Below are positions 33,181 to 42,172 of a stretch of 64,000 nucleotides of DNA, piece by piece. The translations under genes were made by a program, and so were the position numbers. The notes beneath the pieces were generated by a model that was given only the letters and a program-made list of their open reading frames with translations, was not told the origin of the DNA and made no database searches. Numbering within the stretch: the first letter of the stretch is position 1; each line of letters starts with the position of its first letter. Origin of the DNA: an uncultured Bacteroidota bacterium (GTDB lineage Bacteria; Bacteroidota; Bacteroidia; Bacteroidales; P3); assembly GCA_902777005.1 (NCBI GenBank), contig CACYSB010000006.1, forward strand, positions 62,001-126,000, written 5' to 3'.

Positions 33181-34509
33181 ATGCAAAAGAAGTGCTCGAT
33201 ATTGAGAGCTGCTACGGCTGCGGTGCTGATACTGTGTGGATTGCAGGTGTTCGGCCAGCAGGATGTCGCTGTGCTCCAAGGGCGTGTGACCTGCGGTGGC
33301 CGCGCTGTGCCTTACGCCACGCTGCAGCTCAAGGGCACCTCGGTCGGCGTAGCCTGCAACGACGATGGCGAGTACAGGCTGAAAGTGCCGGCAGGGCATG
33401 AGGAGGACACGGTGGTGGTGCGCTCGGTGGGCTATGTGGCAGTCAAGCTCACTGTGGCACAGCTCCTTGCCAAGGGCGATGTGAGGCTGAGGGAGCAGAG
33501 TGTGTCGCTGCGCGAGGTGAAAGTGGAGAGCTACCGCACGCCGCAACACCTGCTGGAGGCTGCCAAGAAGCGCTTTGCCGAGAACTACTGTCAGCAGACG
33601 GCTTGGAGCACATTCTTCTACCGCGACTGGCGCGCCGTGGACGGCGAGCTGTACCTCTTCGACGAGGCCGTGATGAGTGTGCGCCGCGCGGGCTACGGGA
33701 GCAATGCCAACAAGGAAGCCTACCGCTTCGACAGCGACCGGCGCGAGTTGAAGTCGAACTACAAGAGCGTGTTGCGCCATCGCATGGTGGTGCACGACCG
33801 CGTGCTGCTCGACGACAAGGTTGGCGACCCTCAGGGAGAGGACGAGTTGCTGCAGTATGCCGACAACGAGGAGTTCTACGACCCGGTAGCGACGCCGAGG
33901 GCCAGCTTTGCGCTGTCGCACAGTACCCTGGCGATGCACAAGTTCGAGCCCATACAGGAGTTTCTGGATGGCGACGACGTATACTACCTGCTGCGCAGCG
34001 TTGGGCCTGGACGTATGGCCAAGATCAAGGTGCGCTACACCTACACCGTGCGGAAGAGCGACCTGGCCATTGTGGCCATCACGGCTGCGGTGGACAGCGC
34101 CAACGTGGAGGCCGGCAGCGACTCGTGGATCAACATCAAGTACGACCGCATGGCACTGACCACCGACAGCTCGTCGTGGCGCTACGATGTGCGCGACGGG
34201 CGCTATACGCTGACGCACTACTACAACGAGCGGCGCGTGGTGCTGGGCTACGGCGACCGGTTCCGCTTCAGTGGCGACCAGGAGTGGCGCCAGTGTGTGG
34301 ACTGGACGCTGACTGACTTCACCACCACCGAGCCCACGGTGCATGGCGACACCATCTACGTGCGGCAGCAGACGCTGGCGGAGGCCTTCGGCGCGAGCGA
34401 CTACGACGGCGACTACTGGGGACGCTACAACAGTGTGCCCGTGGACATGCTGCCCCTGCGCATGCTGCGCGAGAAGTTGATGAAAATCGATAATAAAACA
34501 AAACAATAG
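33181..34509 (+). CDS. Secreted protein with carboxypeptidase-regulatory-like domain
   Basis: A 442-residue exported protein (signal peptide ending VFG-Q). Residues 28-105 are a CarboxypepD_reg-like beta-sandwich: VLQGRVTCGGRAVPYATLQL, then GTSVGVACNDDGEYRLKVP and VVRSVGYVAVKLTV. The rest is beta-rich and probably periplasmic or at the outer membrane; no TonB-dependent receptor barrel follows. It is 5 bp upstream of a second protein of the same type. Confidence 0.75.
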   Translation: MQKKCSILRAATAAVLILCGLQVFGQQDVAVLQGRVTCGGRAVPYATLQLKGTSVGVACNDDGEYRLKVPAGHEEDTVVVRSVGYVAVKLTVAQLLAKGDVRLREQSVSLREVKVESYRTPQHLLEAAKKRFAENYCQQTAWSTFFYRDWRAVDGELYLFDEAVMSVRRAGYGSNANKEAYRFDSDRRELKSNYKSVLRHRMVVHDRVLLDDKVGDPQGEDELLQYADNEEFYDPVATPRASFALSHSTLAMHKFEPIQEFLDGDDVYYLLRSVGPGRMAKIKVRYTYTVRKSDLAIVAITAAVDSANVEAGSDSWINIKYDRMALTTDSSSWRYDVRDGRYTLTHYYNERRVVLGYGDRFRFSGDQEWRQCVDWTLTDFTTTEPTVHGDTIYVRQQTLAEAFGASDYDGDYWGRYNSVPVDMLPLRMLREKLMKIDNKTKQ

Positions 34510-34514
34510 CGGCT

Positions 34515-35213
34515 ATGAAAACAAAGATGTTGCTTTTGGCGGCGGCCTTTCTGCTCGCAGTGCAGGGCGTCGGTGCCCAAGAGGTGGCGGCGGAGGTGGA
34601 CAGCGTGATGTTGGCGGGCAAGGTGGTTAACCACCACAGCCACCGTATATACCCCAACTGCTACATGCGCTTTGTGCAGGAGGGGCGCACGGTGGCCGAG
34701 ACCGTGACCGACACGGTGGGTGAGTTCGTGGTGGCGGCGCTGCCTGTGGGGCGTGTGGAGCTGCATGTGAAACTGAAGGGACTGCTGTTCCATCAGGCCG
34801 ACCTCGACCTGCATGAGAACGCCTACCTCACAGTGGCGGTGGATACTATCAAGCTCATCACCCTGAAGGCGATCACCGTAGTGGCCACTAAGCACATGCT
34901 CGGCAGCCTGCAGATTACGTCAATCCATGACCGGCGTCTGTGGGGCTTCAATGGCGGCTACCGCGACGCCAACGCCAGTGTGGCGCTGCCGCCCGACGCA
35001 CATGGCAATTCGGATGCCGGTCCCGAGGGGGATGAGAGACTCGGATTGCCGGATGCACCGCTGTTTCCGGCAAGTATGCCGTGGCAGATTCAGGTTGCAT
35101 ATATGTCGGGAATGTTGGGTCATAGGATGATGACGCCGCCGATATGGGAGGTGGTGCCCGACCGTGTCATCAAGGCCGACAGCACAAGGACCGGCACTAC
35201 TGTGTCGGAATAA
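34515..35213 (+). CDS. Secreted protein with degenerate carboxypeptidase-regulatory-like domain
   Basis: A 232-residue exported protein (signal peptide ending VGA-Q). Residues 30-115 resemble the same regulatory-like sandwich in weaker form (VMLAGKVVNHHSHRIYPNCY, then TVTDTVGEFVVAALPVGRVE). The C-terminal 110 residues have no recognisable domain. It is probably co-transcribed with the preceding gene and may form a complex with it. Confidence 0.6.
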   Translation: MKTKMLLLAAAFLLAVQGVGAQEVAAEVDSVMLAGKVVNHHSHRIYPNCYMRFVQEGRTVAETVTDTVGEFVVAALPVGRVELHVKLKGLLFHQADLDLHENAYLTVAVDTIKLITLKAITVVATKHMLGSLQITSIHDRRLWGFNGGYRDANASVALPPDAHGNSDAGPEGDERLGLPDAPLFPASMPWQIQVAYMSGMLGHRMMTPPIWEVVPDRVIKADSTRTGTTVSE

Positions 35214-35247
35214 TATTTGGGGCAGATATGTGCGAGAGGTGAGGCCC

Positions 35248-35961
35248 TCAGAAGGCGAGAGTAAGGCCTGCCGAAGCCGGGCCGACGTTGAGGCAGAGGC
35301 TCCATTCGGGCTGCATGTCCCTATTGTCGGGCATGAGTTCGGCGTGTCTTGGGTTGCTTCTGGCAGGACCTTTGCGGCGGGTACGGTGTGGGGCGTTGCT
35401 TTTGCCGCGGGAATAGCCACCACCACCGTTGGACGTCAACAGCACGATGCCGGTGCCAACCAGGACGGCGCCTGCCGCGGTGCCAATTATGCCGGCGGTC
35501 TTGATGCCTTTGCCTATATTATTTGCTTGTTTCAGAGTGGGGTCCTGCTGAGTATTCTCCATGCTGGCTGCCATGTCGGCTGCCGTGGAGGGATCCATGC
35601 TGGCTGACATGTTGGCTGCCATGTTAGCATCCATGGTGGCTGCCTGATTGGTGACGTTGGTAAACACGCCGCCCCATAGCCATAGGACAGCGCCGCTCAT
35701 CATGATGACGCCGCCGGAGATGATGCAGGCGATGCCCCAGCCTTTTTGCGAGGCGAATTGCTGGGTGTTGAACTGATTGCCGGTGGCGAAATCGGTGGTG
35801 GGCATGGGGAGCGAGTATATGCTGCTGGGGGTTGTCTGCGGTTGCTCGGAGAGGCTCAGTTGAAAGGAGTTGTCAGGTTTGAAGGCGCAGGCCAGGTCTT
35901 GGGCTTTCATTCCGGTGCAGAAAAGCATTGTAACTGCGATAAAGAAGAGTGTTTTTTTCAT
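35248..35961 (-). CDS. Exported membrane protein with Ala/Met-rich repeat
   Basis: A 237-residue protein with a signal peptide (ends MKA-Q) and two hydrophobic segments (GIACIISGGVIMMSGAVLWL; AGIIGTAAGAVLVGTGIVLL). Between them lies a helix-like repeat of MDANMAANMSASM type. The C-terminal part is basic and then hydrophobic. No family recognised. It has its own good promoter on the minus strand. Confidence 0.65.
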   Translation of the reverse strand: MKKTLFFIAVTMLFCTGMKAQDLACAFKPDNSFQLSLSEQPQTTPSSIYSLPMPTTDFATGNQFNTQQFASQKGWGIACIISGGVIMMSGAVLWLWGGVFTNVTNQAATMDANMAANMSASMDPSTAADMAASMENTQQDPTLKQANNIGKGIKTAGIIGTAAGAVLVGTGIVLLTSNGGGGYSRGKSNAPHRTRRKGPARSNPRHAELMPDNRDMQPEWSLCLNVGPASAGLTLAF

Positions 35962-35996
35962 GTTTTATGTTTGTTTGCTGTGTTTCAATTCCGGTG

Positions 35997-36027
35997 CAAA
36001 ATTACTTATTTTCCCCGAGATGGCAAA
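35997..36027 (-). promoter_or_regulatory. Consensus promoter on the minus strand
   Basis: Read on the minus strand: TTTG (36027-36024), 19 bases, TAATTTTG (36004-35997). It drives the gene starting at 35961. Confidence 0.8.
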
Positions 36028-36039
36028 ATATTTTTGAAT

Positions 36040-37854
36040 TCAGTTGATAATCTCGTCGAGCTCGAGCCAGCGTAGCTCTTTCTCGTCGAGGAGGGCTATT
36101 ACCTCGCCTATGCGTGTGCTAGCGGTGTCAATTGAGAATTGAGAATTGAGAGTTGAGAATTTGTCGGGGTCGGCGAGCATCGTCTCCAGTTCGGCCTTTT
36201 CTTTGGTGAGGGCTTCTATCTCGGCGGTCAGTGCCTCGTACTCCTTCTGCTCCTTGTAGGTGGCCTTGCGCTTCTCGCTCTTGCTGCGCTCATACTTGGG
36301 CTTCTCGGTGCGCTGTTGCAGGGTGCTCTCGCGCTGCTGGGCGGCCTTCTGCATGCGGTAGACGGTGTAGTTGCTGTGGTAGTCGCGTATCTTGCCGCTC
36401 CCCTCGAAGACCAGCAGGTGGTCGACTATATGGTCCATGAAGGAGCGGTCGTGGCTTACGATGATGAGACAGCCCTTGTAGGTCTGGAGAAACTGTTCGA
36501 GTATCTGCAGGGTGTAGATGTCGAGGTCGTTGGTGGGTTCGTCGAGGATGAGGAAGTTGGGGTTGGCCATGAGCACCTGCAACAGGTAGAGGCGGCGCTT
36601 TTCGCCGCCGCTTAGGTTGCCGAAGTAGTTGTACTGCGTGGTGCCGTCGAAGCCGAAGTAGGTGAGGAACTGGTGGGCGGACATGCTCTTGCCGTTGTCG
36701 AGCTCTATCTCCTCGGCTATGTCTTTGACGAGGTCTATCACACGGCGGTCGGCGGGGGCGCTCATGCCTGCCTGTGTGTAATAGCCGAACTGGATGGTCT
36801 GGCCCACGACCACGCGGCCGCTGGTGGGTTTCAGCCGCTCGGTTATGATGTTGAGGAAAGTGCTCTTGCCCACGCCGTTGGGGCCTACGATGCCTATCTT
36901 TTCGCCTTTCTTGAATACATAGGAGTAGTCGTCTATAAGGTCGCGGTAGCAGATGTTGTACAGCTCCAGTATCTTGCCACCGATGCGCTCGGTCTTGACG
37001 GTCAGCTGCGGACGGCTGTCGTCGAAGCGGGTGTGGGCTTTGGCCTCAAGCTCATAGAAGGCGTCGATGCGAGCCTGTGCTTTGGTGCCGCGGGCCTGAG
37101 GCATACGGCGCATCCATTCGAGCTCGGTGCGGTAAAGGCTGCGTGCCTTAGCCACCTCGGCGCGCTCGTTTGCCTCGCGCTCGGCCTTCTTCTCCAGATA
37201 GTAGTCGTAGCGGCCTTTGTAGTGGTAGAGACGCGAGTTGTCGAGCTCGTAGATGTTGTCGCAGACATTGTCGAGGAAGTAGCGGTCGTGTGTGACCATG
37301 AGTATGGCTAGGCGCTGGCGCGAGAGGAACTCCTCCAGCCACTCTATCATGTCGATATCCAGATGGTTTGTGGGCTCGTCGAGGATGAGCAGGTTGCAGT
37401 CGTCCATGAGGAGTCGGCAGAGCGCCACCTTCTTCTGCTCGCCGCCACTGAGGGTATCCATCTGGCGGTCAAGGAGAGTGTCGACACGCATGCGGCTGAG
37501 TATCTCCTCCATGCGTTGTTCGAAGGTCCAAGGGTCCTCGGTCTCGGGGCGTTGCACATTGTAGACGAAGTCGCGAACCTGTTGCTTGGGGTATGCTTCG
37601 GGGCTTTGCGGCAGATATGCCAGCTTTAGGTCGCCGCGGAAAGTTATCTTGCCTGCATCCTGCAGGGTGTTATAGCCCTTTTGACCCGCAGCGGTCATTA
37701 TTATGTTGAGCAGTGTCGACTTGCCGTAGCCGTTGCGGGCTATCAGCGCCGATTTCTGTCCGGCGTTGATACCGAAGCTAATGTCTTCGAAGAGGAGCTT
37801 GTCGCCGAAACTCTTGGTTAGTCCTTCGACAGTTAGCAGCGCGTCAGCCATCAT
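36040..37854 (-). CDS. ABC-F family ATPase (Uup-like)
   Basis: A 604-residue soluble protein with two ABC domains and no membrane part, so it is a ribosome-associated ABC-F protein. Domain 1: ARNGYGKST (Walker A with Ala for the first Gly), LSGGEQKKVALCRLL, LLILDEPTNHLDI. Linker with RRMPQARGTKAQARIDAFYE. Domain 2: GPNGVGKST, LSGGEKRRLYLLQVL, FLILDEPTNDLDI. The C-terminal coiled-coil extension (KATYKEQKEYEALTAEIEAL ...) is Uup-like. Its start overlaps the acid phosphatase stop by 4 bases. Residues about 564-575 are encoded by a dispersed AATTGAGAATTG tract. Confidence 0.93.
   Translation of the reverse strand: MMADALLTVEGLTKSFGDKLLFEDISFGINAGQKSALIARNGYGKSTLLNIIMTAAGQKGYNTLQDAGKITFRGDLKLAYLPQSPEAYPKQQVRDFVYNVQRPETEDPWTFEQRMEEILSRMRVDTLLDRQMDTLSGGEQKKVALCRLLMDDCNLLILDEPTNHLDIDMIEWLEEFLSRQRLAILMVTHDRYFLDNVCDNIYELDNSRLYHYKGRYDYYLEKKAEREANERAEVAKARSLYRTELEWMRRMPQARGTKAQARIDAFYELEAKAHTRFDDSRPQLTVKTERIGGKILELYNICYRDLIDDYSYVFKKGEKIGIVGPNGVGKSTFLNIITERLKPTSGRVVVGQTIQFGYYTQAGMSAPADRRVIDLVKDIAEEIELDNGKSMSAHQFLTYFGFDGTTQYNYFGNLSGGEKRRLYLLQVLMANPNFLILDEPTNDLDIYTLQILEQFLQTYKGCLIIVSHDRSFMDHIVDHLLVFEGSGKIRDYHSNYTVYRMQKAAQQRESTLQQRTEKPKYERSKSEKRKATYKEQKEYEALTAEIEALTKEKAELETMLADPDKFSTLNSQFSIDTASTRIGEVIALLDEKELRWLELDEIIN
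36129..36163 (-). repeat. In-frame AATTGAGAATTG tract inside the ABC-F gene
   Basis: About 35 bases of AATTGAGAATTGAGAGTTG type; read on the minus strand it gives TLNSQFSI. The translation is almost the same as in murD2 (ILNSQF). Confidence 0.75.
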
Positions 37855-38552
37855 TTGGACAGTTTAAGATACTCTCTGCGGGCTTTCTTCATGAGTTTAA
37901 TGAAGCGCTTGTCGGCATGGAGACGTGCCACTGCGGCGCTGGCCACTAGGCGCGCGGCGTCGACGTCGCTCTGCCAGTGGTAGCCTGCTATCACGCGGCT
38001 TTGGCCGTACATATAGCCACGGGCCATGATAGTGTCAGCCTTGTCGGGCGCCATCTCCGTGAGCAGCAGGGCAGCGCTCCATCCAAGGATGGTGTGGCCG
38101 GAAGGGTAGGAACCGTTGGTGCGGAGCCAGGCTTCGTCGCTGGGATAGATGGTGGGCTCGTTGTAGAAGACGTAGGGACGCGTGCGCATGTAGTGGTTCT
38201 TGGGCAGTTTGCCAGCCTGGTCGGTAGTGAGGAGGCCCAAGGTGAGCATGCGGTAGATGGCTGGTGCGTTCTGCTCCGATATCTCGAAGCCGAGCACACC
38301 GCTGTAGATCTTGCAGATGTTGTCGATGCTCCAGATGGCGTCGTTCACGGCGATGGCCAGCCGTGTGCTGTCTTTGCGTTGCTCCTTGCCCCAGCGGTAC
38401 TGTGCTTTGTCGTACTGGAAGGCGTCGCTGGCAGTGTCGGGTGGTGCAGGCAGGAAGTAGACTGCGTTTGGCATCTGCATCGAGTCGAGCAGGGGCTTCT
38501 GTGCCAAGCCTATCAGTGGCATGAGGGCTATTAGGATGAGAGTCTTTTTCAT
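37851..38552 (-). CDS. Class A-type acid phosphatase (PAP2 family)
   Basis: A 233-residue exported enzyme (signal peptide ending GLA-Q). All three PAP2 motifs are present: KNHYMRTRP (K-x6-RP), GSYPSGHT, and SRVIAGYHWQSD (SR-x5-H-x3-D). The N-terminal ~115 residues and the YMRTRPY context fit class A non-specific acid phosphatases (PhoN-like), which act in the periplasm. It overlaps the ABC-F gene at its stop and the DUF1232 gene at its start by 4 bases each. Confidence 0.88.
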   Translation of the reverse strand: MKKTLILIALMPLIGLAQKPLLDSMQMPNAVYFLPAPPDTASDAFQYDKAQYRWGKEQRKDSTRLAIAVNDAIWSIDNICKIYSGVLGFEISEQNAPAIYRMLTLGLLTTDQAGKLPKNHYMRTRPYVFYNEPTIYPSDEAWLRTNGSYPSGHTILGWSAALLLTEMAPDKADTIMARGYMYGQSRVIAGYHWQSDVDAARLVASAAVARLHADKRFIKLMKKARREYLKLSK

Positions 38553-38908
38553 TGTTTAAGTAGATTGTCGGTATGTTCTTTTGCTTTCTGGTTTATCTCT
38601 GGTGTAAGATATTTGTTCAGCGTATGCAAGGCCAACATGAGGGCTGTGAGGTCGTCTGTGAAGCCTAAGGCTGGTATGAAGTCGGGCATGACGTCAACCG
38701 GCAGGATTAGGTAGCCCAGTGCGCCGATAATGATGGTTTTGGCTTTCGCCGGAACGTCCTTGGCCTGCAACAGGAAGTAGAGCAGCAGGGCAGGGTAGAG
38801 CACCTTGCGCCCAACCTGCGCGGTGATGTGGCGAATCTTCTTCCAGAAGCCGTCATCGTTGTAGTGCCGCTCGAACTTAGGTGCGTTGTCAATACTGAAT
38901 TTCTCCAT
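38549..38908 (-). CDS. DUF1232 (YkvA-like) membrane protein
   Basis: A 119-residue protein. The DUF1232 core is clear: TIIIGALGYLILPVDVMPDF then IPALGFTDDLTALMLAL, one to two membrane-associated helices with conserved PxDxxPD and FTDD motifs. Function is not established. Confidence 0.88.
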   Translation of the reverse strand: MEKFSIDNAPKFERHYNDDGFWKKIRHITAQVGRKVLYPALLLYFLLQAKDVPAKAKTIIIGALGYLILPVDVMPDFIPALGFTDDLTALMLALHTLNKYLTPEINQKAKEHTDNLLKQ

Positions 38909-38918
38909 GGTTTATTGT

Positions 38919-39878
38919 TCAGGTGAAATCTTCAAGTTTCTTAGGGTTGTCGCCCATGATATTGGGACGTGGTTGATAAGCAATATGCAGCTTCGGATAG
39001 ATGCGGAGGTGGAAATCGCACTCGTCCTCATAGCAGCATCCGTTGTCGGTTACAGCGTTTGCGGCGCCACTTTCGGCAACGGTCAGCATCGTCCAAACAC
39101 CATGAGTCTTCAATCTGTGCGAAGGAAACCAACCTCGGGGCTGCAGCCCCTGGCCATCCAGTTCCCACATCAGCGCCATCGGAGCTTCGGGCTGGTAGCC
39201 GAGAGGGAAAGTGAGGGCATATCGGTTTCGCTCCAACTGCCACAGTCGTATGGTGTTGCGCCCATTCTTGTGCCCAAGGTATTCGTCGCTGAATGTCTCT
39301 ATCGCCTCTTCGATGGCGCGGATGTTGTCCACATTCTCGACAATGATCACGGCGCCGTCGTCTTTGGCGGTTTCCATCAGGTTTTCCACTTCCTGCCTGC
39401 GGGTGGCTTCTTCTCTTTTCTGCTTTATTTTGTCGGGTTCGATGTTGCGGGCGGCTTTGTAGAACAGGTATACCGCAACGACAGCCATCAGTCCCGCCAT
39501 AAGCCATTCATTTTTAGTCAGGAAATAGATGGCAGTTGCTATGGCTACGGCTCCCAGAATATAGTTGGTATTCCGCTCTGCGCGTTGCTCTTTCCTGGCT
39601 TCGTCCAGTTTTTCCTTGGCTGGTTTGCGACGTTCTTTGCGCTCGGCATCCGCCTTGCGCTGTCGCTCACGGTTCTCCATACGGTCGTAGAAGAACGTCC
39701 ATACAAGCAAATATATGGTTAAGGAAACAAAGATGCCCTCCACAATCACTAAAGCAATGATTCTGGAGGTAGGGTCTTCCTCTGCCATTATATACTGGTA
39801 ACTCCGTGCGGCAAACCAACCCGACCCCACGGCGATGGCCAGGCAGATCAGGCGGAGGAATATGTGGGAAATCTTCAT
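38919..39878 (-). CDS. Membrane protein of unknown function
   Basis: A 319-residue protein with about four membrane helices in two pairs (residues 5-25 and 43-63; 108-124 and 127-145), separated by a highly basic Glu/Lys/Arg linker (residues 68-103). The second half is soluble (VIIVENVDNIRAIEEAIETF, then RLWQLERNRYALTFP). No family recognised. The start shares one base with the stop of the oxidoreductase gene (TAATG). Confidence 0.65.
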   Translation of the reverse strand: MKISHIFLRLICLAIAVGSGWFAARSYQYIMAEEDPTSRIIALVIVEGIFVSLTIYLLVWTFFYDRMENRERQRKADAERKERRKPAKEKLDEARKEQRAERNTNYILGAVAIATAIYFLTKNEWLMAGLMAVVAVYLFYKAARNIEPDKIKQKREEATRRQEVENLMETAKDDGAVIIVENVDNIRAIEEAIETFSDEYLGHKNGRNTIRLWQLERNRYALTFPLGYQPEAPMALMWELDGQGLQPRGWFPSHRLKTHGVWTMLTVAESGAANAVTDNGCCYEDECDFHLRIYPKLHIAYQPRPNIMGDNPKKLEDFT

Positions 39879-42130
39879 TATCCCAGCACCTCCATGATGG
39901 CTTTGGCGGCTTTGCGTCCGGCGCCCATGGCGAGGATTACCGTGGCTGCGCCGCTGACAGCGTCACCACCGGCAAAGATGTACTTGCGGCTGGTCTGTCC
40001 GTTCTCATCGGCCTTGATGCCTCCCCATGGTTCACATTCCAAGCCTGGAGTGCTGGTACGGATAAGGGGATTGGGGCTGGTTCCGAGGGCGGCGACTATG
40101 GTGTCGGCCTCCACGTCGCACTCGCTACCTTCGATGGGACTGAATTTGCGGCGGCCTTTCTCGTCGGGCTCGCCCATCTCCATCTTCACGCAGCGCAGCG
40201 CACGGACGTAGCCGTCCTCGGTGCCGAGGATTTCGAGAGGGGCTGTCTGGAACATGAACTGTACACCTTCCTCCATGGCGTGGTGCACCTCCTCGCGGCG
40301 GGCAGGCATATCCATCTCGCCACGACGGTAGACCACCGTCACCTCGCTGCCCAGTCGCAGGGCGGTACGTGCGGCATCCATGGCCACGTTGCCGCCACCG
40401 ACCACTATAACCTTGCGCCCTAGGTAGATGGGAGTGTCGTAGTGTTCGTCGTAGCCGTGCATAAGGTTGGTGCGCGTCAGCAATTCGTTGGCGCTTATGA
40501 CGCCGATGAGGGTCTCGCCGCCAATGCCCATGAACTTGGGCAGACCGGCGCCGGAAGCGATATAAACGGCGTCGTACTCCATGTCGTTCATCAGCTGGTC
40601 TATGGTTATACTCTTGCCGATGATGACATTGGTGCGTATTTCGACGCCCAGTCGGCGCAGATTCTCAATCTCGGGCTCCACCACGCGCTGCTTGGGCAGA
40701 CGGAACTCGGGGATGCCGTAGACCAGCACGCCGCCGGCATGGTGCAGCGCCTCGAATACTGTGACCTGATAGCCATGCTTGGCCAGGTCGCCGGCGCATG
40801 TCAATCCGCTGGGACCGCTGCCGATCACCGCCACCTTGCGACCGGCAGGATAGCAGGGGCTCTGCGGCTTCGACTGGGCACGGTGATTGTCGGCCACGAA
40901 GCGCTCCAGCGCGCCGATGGCTATGGGCTCGCCCTTCACACCCATGACGCAGCTTCCCTCGCACTGCGTCTCCTGCGGGCAGACGCGTCCGCAGACCGCC
41001 GGCAGGGCCGAGTCGTGGCTGATGGTTATATAAGCCTGGTTGAAGTTCTCTTCCTTGATGTTCTGAATGAAGAGCGGTATGTTGATGCCTACGGGGCAGG
41101 CCTCGACGCAGCGCGGCTTCTTGCACTGCAGGCAGCGGTTGGCCTCCACCATGGCTTGATGCTCTGTGAGGCCGAAGCTGACCTCGTCGAAGTTCTTGGC
41201 GCGCACCTTGGGGTCTTGCTCGCGCGGCTTCTGACGCTTCTTGGCCTCGGACATGGCGTTCTCCACGGCTGGTGCCAGGTTGCACTTGTGACCACTCTCG
41301 GCGGTGGCTATGCGGTAGCGCCGCGCATCCGGTGTCTTCAGCTTGCGGGCGGCTTCGTCGAAGTCCACCAGATGGCCGTCGAACTCGGGACCGTCCACGC
41401 AGCAGAACTTCACCTCGTCGCCAACCCTCACGCGGCAGGCGCCGCACATGCCTGTGCCGTCCACCATCATGCAGTTGAGGCTCACTATCGTCGGCAGGTC
41501 GTACTTCTTGGTGGTGAGGCTTACGAACTTCATCATCGGCAGCGGCCCGATGGCCACACAGTGACTGTACTCCACACCTTTGGTACAGAGTTCGTCCACT
41601 TTGGCGGTGACCAGGCCCTGCTCGCCGTAGGTGCCGTCGTCGGTCATGATGTGCAGGTTGTGGCACACGGCGCGCAGCTCGTCCTCATAGAACAGCAGGT
41701 CCTTCGAACGTGCCCCTATGATGACGTCGGTCGGGATCCCGTTGCGGAAGGCCCACTTCACCTGCGGGAACACAGGCGCAATGCCCACGCCGCCGGCGAC
41801 GAACAGCAAGCGTTTCAATTCACCTTTCTCGTACTTCTCAATCAGCTCGCTCGGCCGCCCCAGAGGGCCCACGATTGTGTAGAGGTCGTCGCCTTCCTGC
41901 ATCGCTGCCAGCTGGCGTGTGGTCTCGCCCACCACCTGGAACACTATCACCACCGACTGCCGTTGATAGACGATGTCGCTGATGGTGAGCGGTATGCGCT
42001 CGCCGTTCTCGTGAGGGATGACTATTACGAACTGGCCCGGCTTGCCGCTGAGCGATATCCACGGAGCGTGAATCTCCATCCGGTAAATCTCGTGGCTGTT
42101 GAGCAGCCTTTTGCTGATGATTTCGTACAT
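39878..42130 (-). CDS. Fused NfnAB-type NAD(P)H:ferredoxin oxidoreductase / glutamate synthase small chain-like
   Basis: A 750-residue fusion. Residues 1-280 are the FAD/NAD-binding, [2Fe-2S] subunit (dihydroorotate dehydrogenase electron-transfer type; VAGGVGIAPVFPQVKW; cluster CMMVDGTGMCGAC and a later CCVDGPEFD). Residues 300-750 are the glutamate-synthase-small-chain-like half with CLQCKKPRCVEACPVG and CGRVCPQETQCEGSC for [4Fe-4S] clusters and two dinucleotide folds (VAVIGSGPSGLTCAGDLAKH; VIVVGGGNVAMDAARTALRL). Such fusions are annotated as NfnAB, which couples NADH, NADPH and ferredoxin by electron bifurcation. No large GltB subunit is nearby, which favours the Nfn role. Confidence 0.9.
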   Translation of the reverse strand: MYEIISKRLLNSHEIYRMEIHAPWISLSGKPGQFVIVIPHENGERIPLTISDIVYQRQSVVIVFQVVGETTRQLAAMQEGDDLYTIVGPLGRPSELIEKYEKGELKRLLFVAGGVGIAPVFPQVKWAFRNGIPTDVIIGARSKDLLFYEDELRAVCHNLHIMTDDGTYGEQGLVTAKVDELCTKGVEYSHCVAIGPLPMMKFVSLTTKKYDLPTIVSLNCMMVDGTGMCGACRVRVGDEVKFCCVDGPEFDGHLVDFDEAARKLKTPDARRYRIATAESGHKCNLAPAVENAMSEAKKRQKPREQDPKVRAKNFDEVSFGLTEHQAMVEANRCLQCKKPRCVEACPVGINIPLFIQNIKEENFNQAYITISHDSALPAVCGRVCPQETQCEGSCVMGVKGEPIAIGALERFVADNHRAQSKPQSPCYPAGRKVAVIGSGPSGLTCAGDLAKHGYQVTVFEALHHAGGVLVYGIPEFRLPKQRVVEPEIENLRRLGVEIRTNVIIGKSITIDQLMNDMEYDAVYIASGAGLPKFMGIGGETLIGVISANELLTRTNLMHGYDEHYDTPIYLGRKVIVVGGGNVAMDAARTALRLGSEVTVVYRRGEMDMPARREEVHHAMEEGVQFMFQTAPLEILGTEDGYVRALRCVKMEMGEPDEKGRRKFSPIEGSECDVEADTIVAALGTSPNPLIRTSTPGLECEPWGGIKADENGQTSRKYIFAGGDAVSGAATVILAMGAGRKAAKAIMEVLG

Positions 42131-42172
42131 ACTTTGTAATTCTGTTATAATGGAATTTCTAGATTATCCAGG

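Noticed and set aside
33025..34506. Minus-strand ORF of 493 codons opposite the carboxypeptidase-regulatory-like gene
   Set aside because: Composition of a shadow ORF; the plus-strand protein has a signal peptide and a recognisable domain.
40442..42139. Plus-strand ORF of 565 codons opposite the NfnAB gene
   Set aside because: His/Ala/Leu-rich shadow with no family features, and it covers a clearly coding minus-strand gene.
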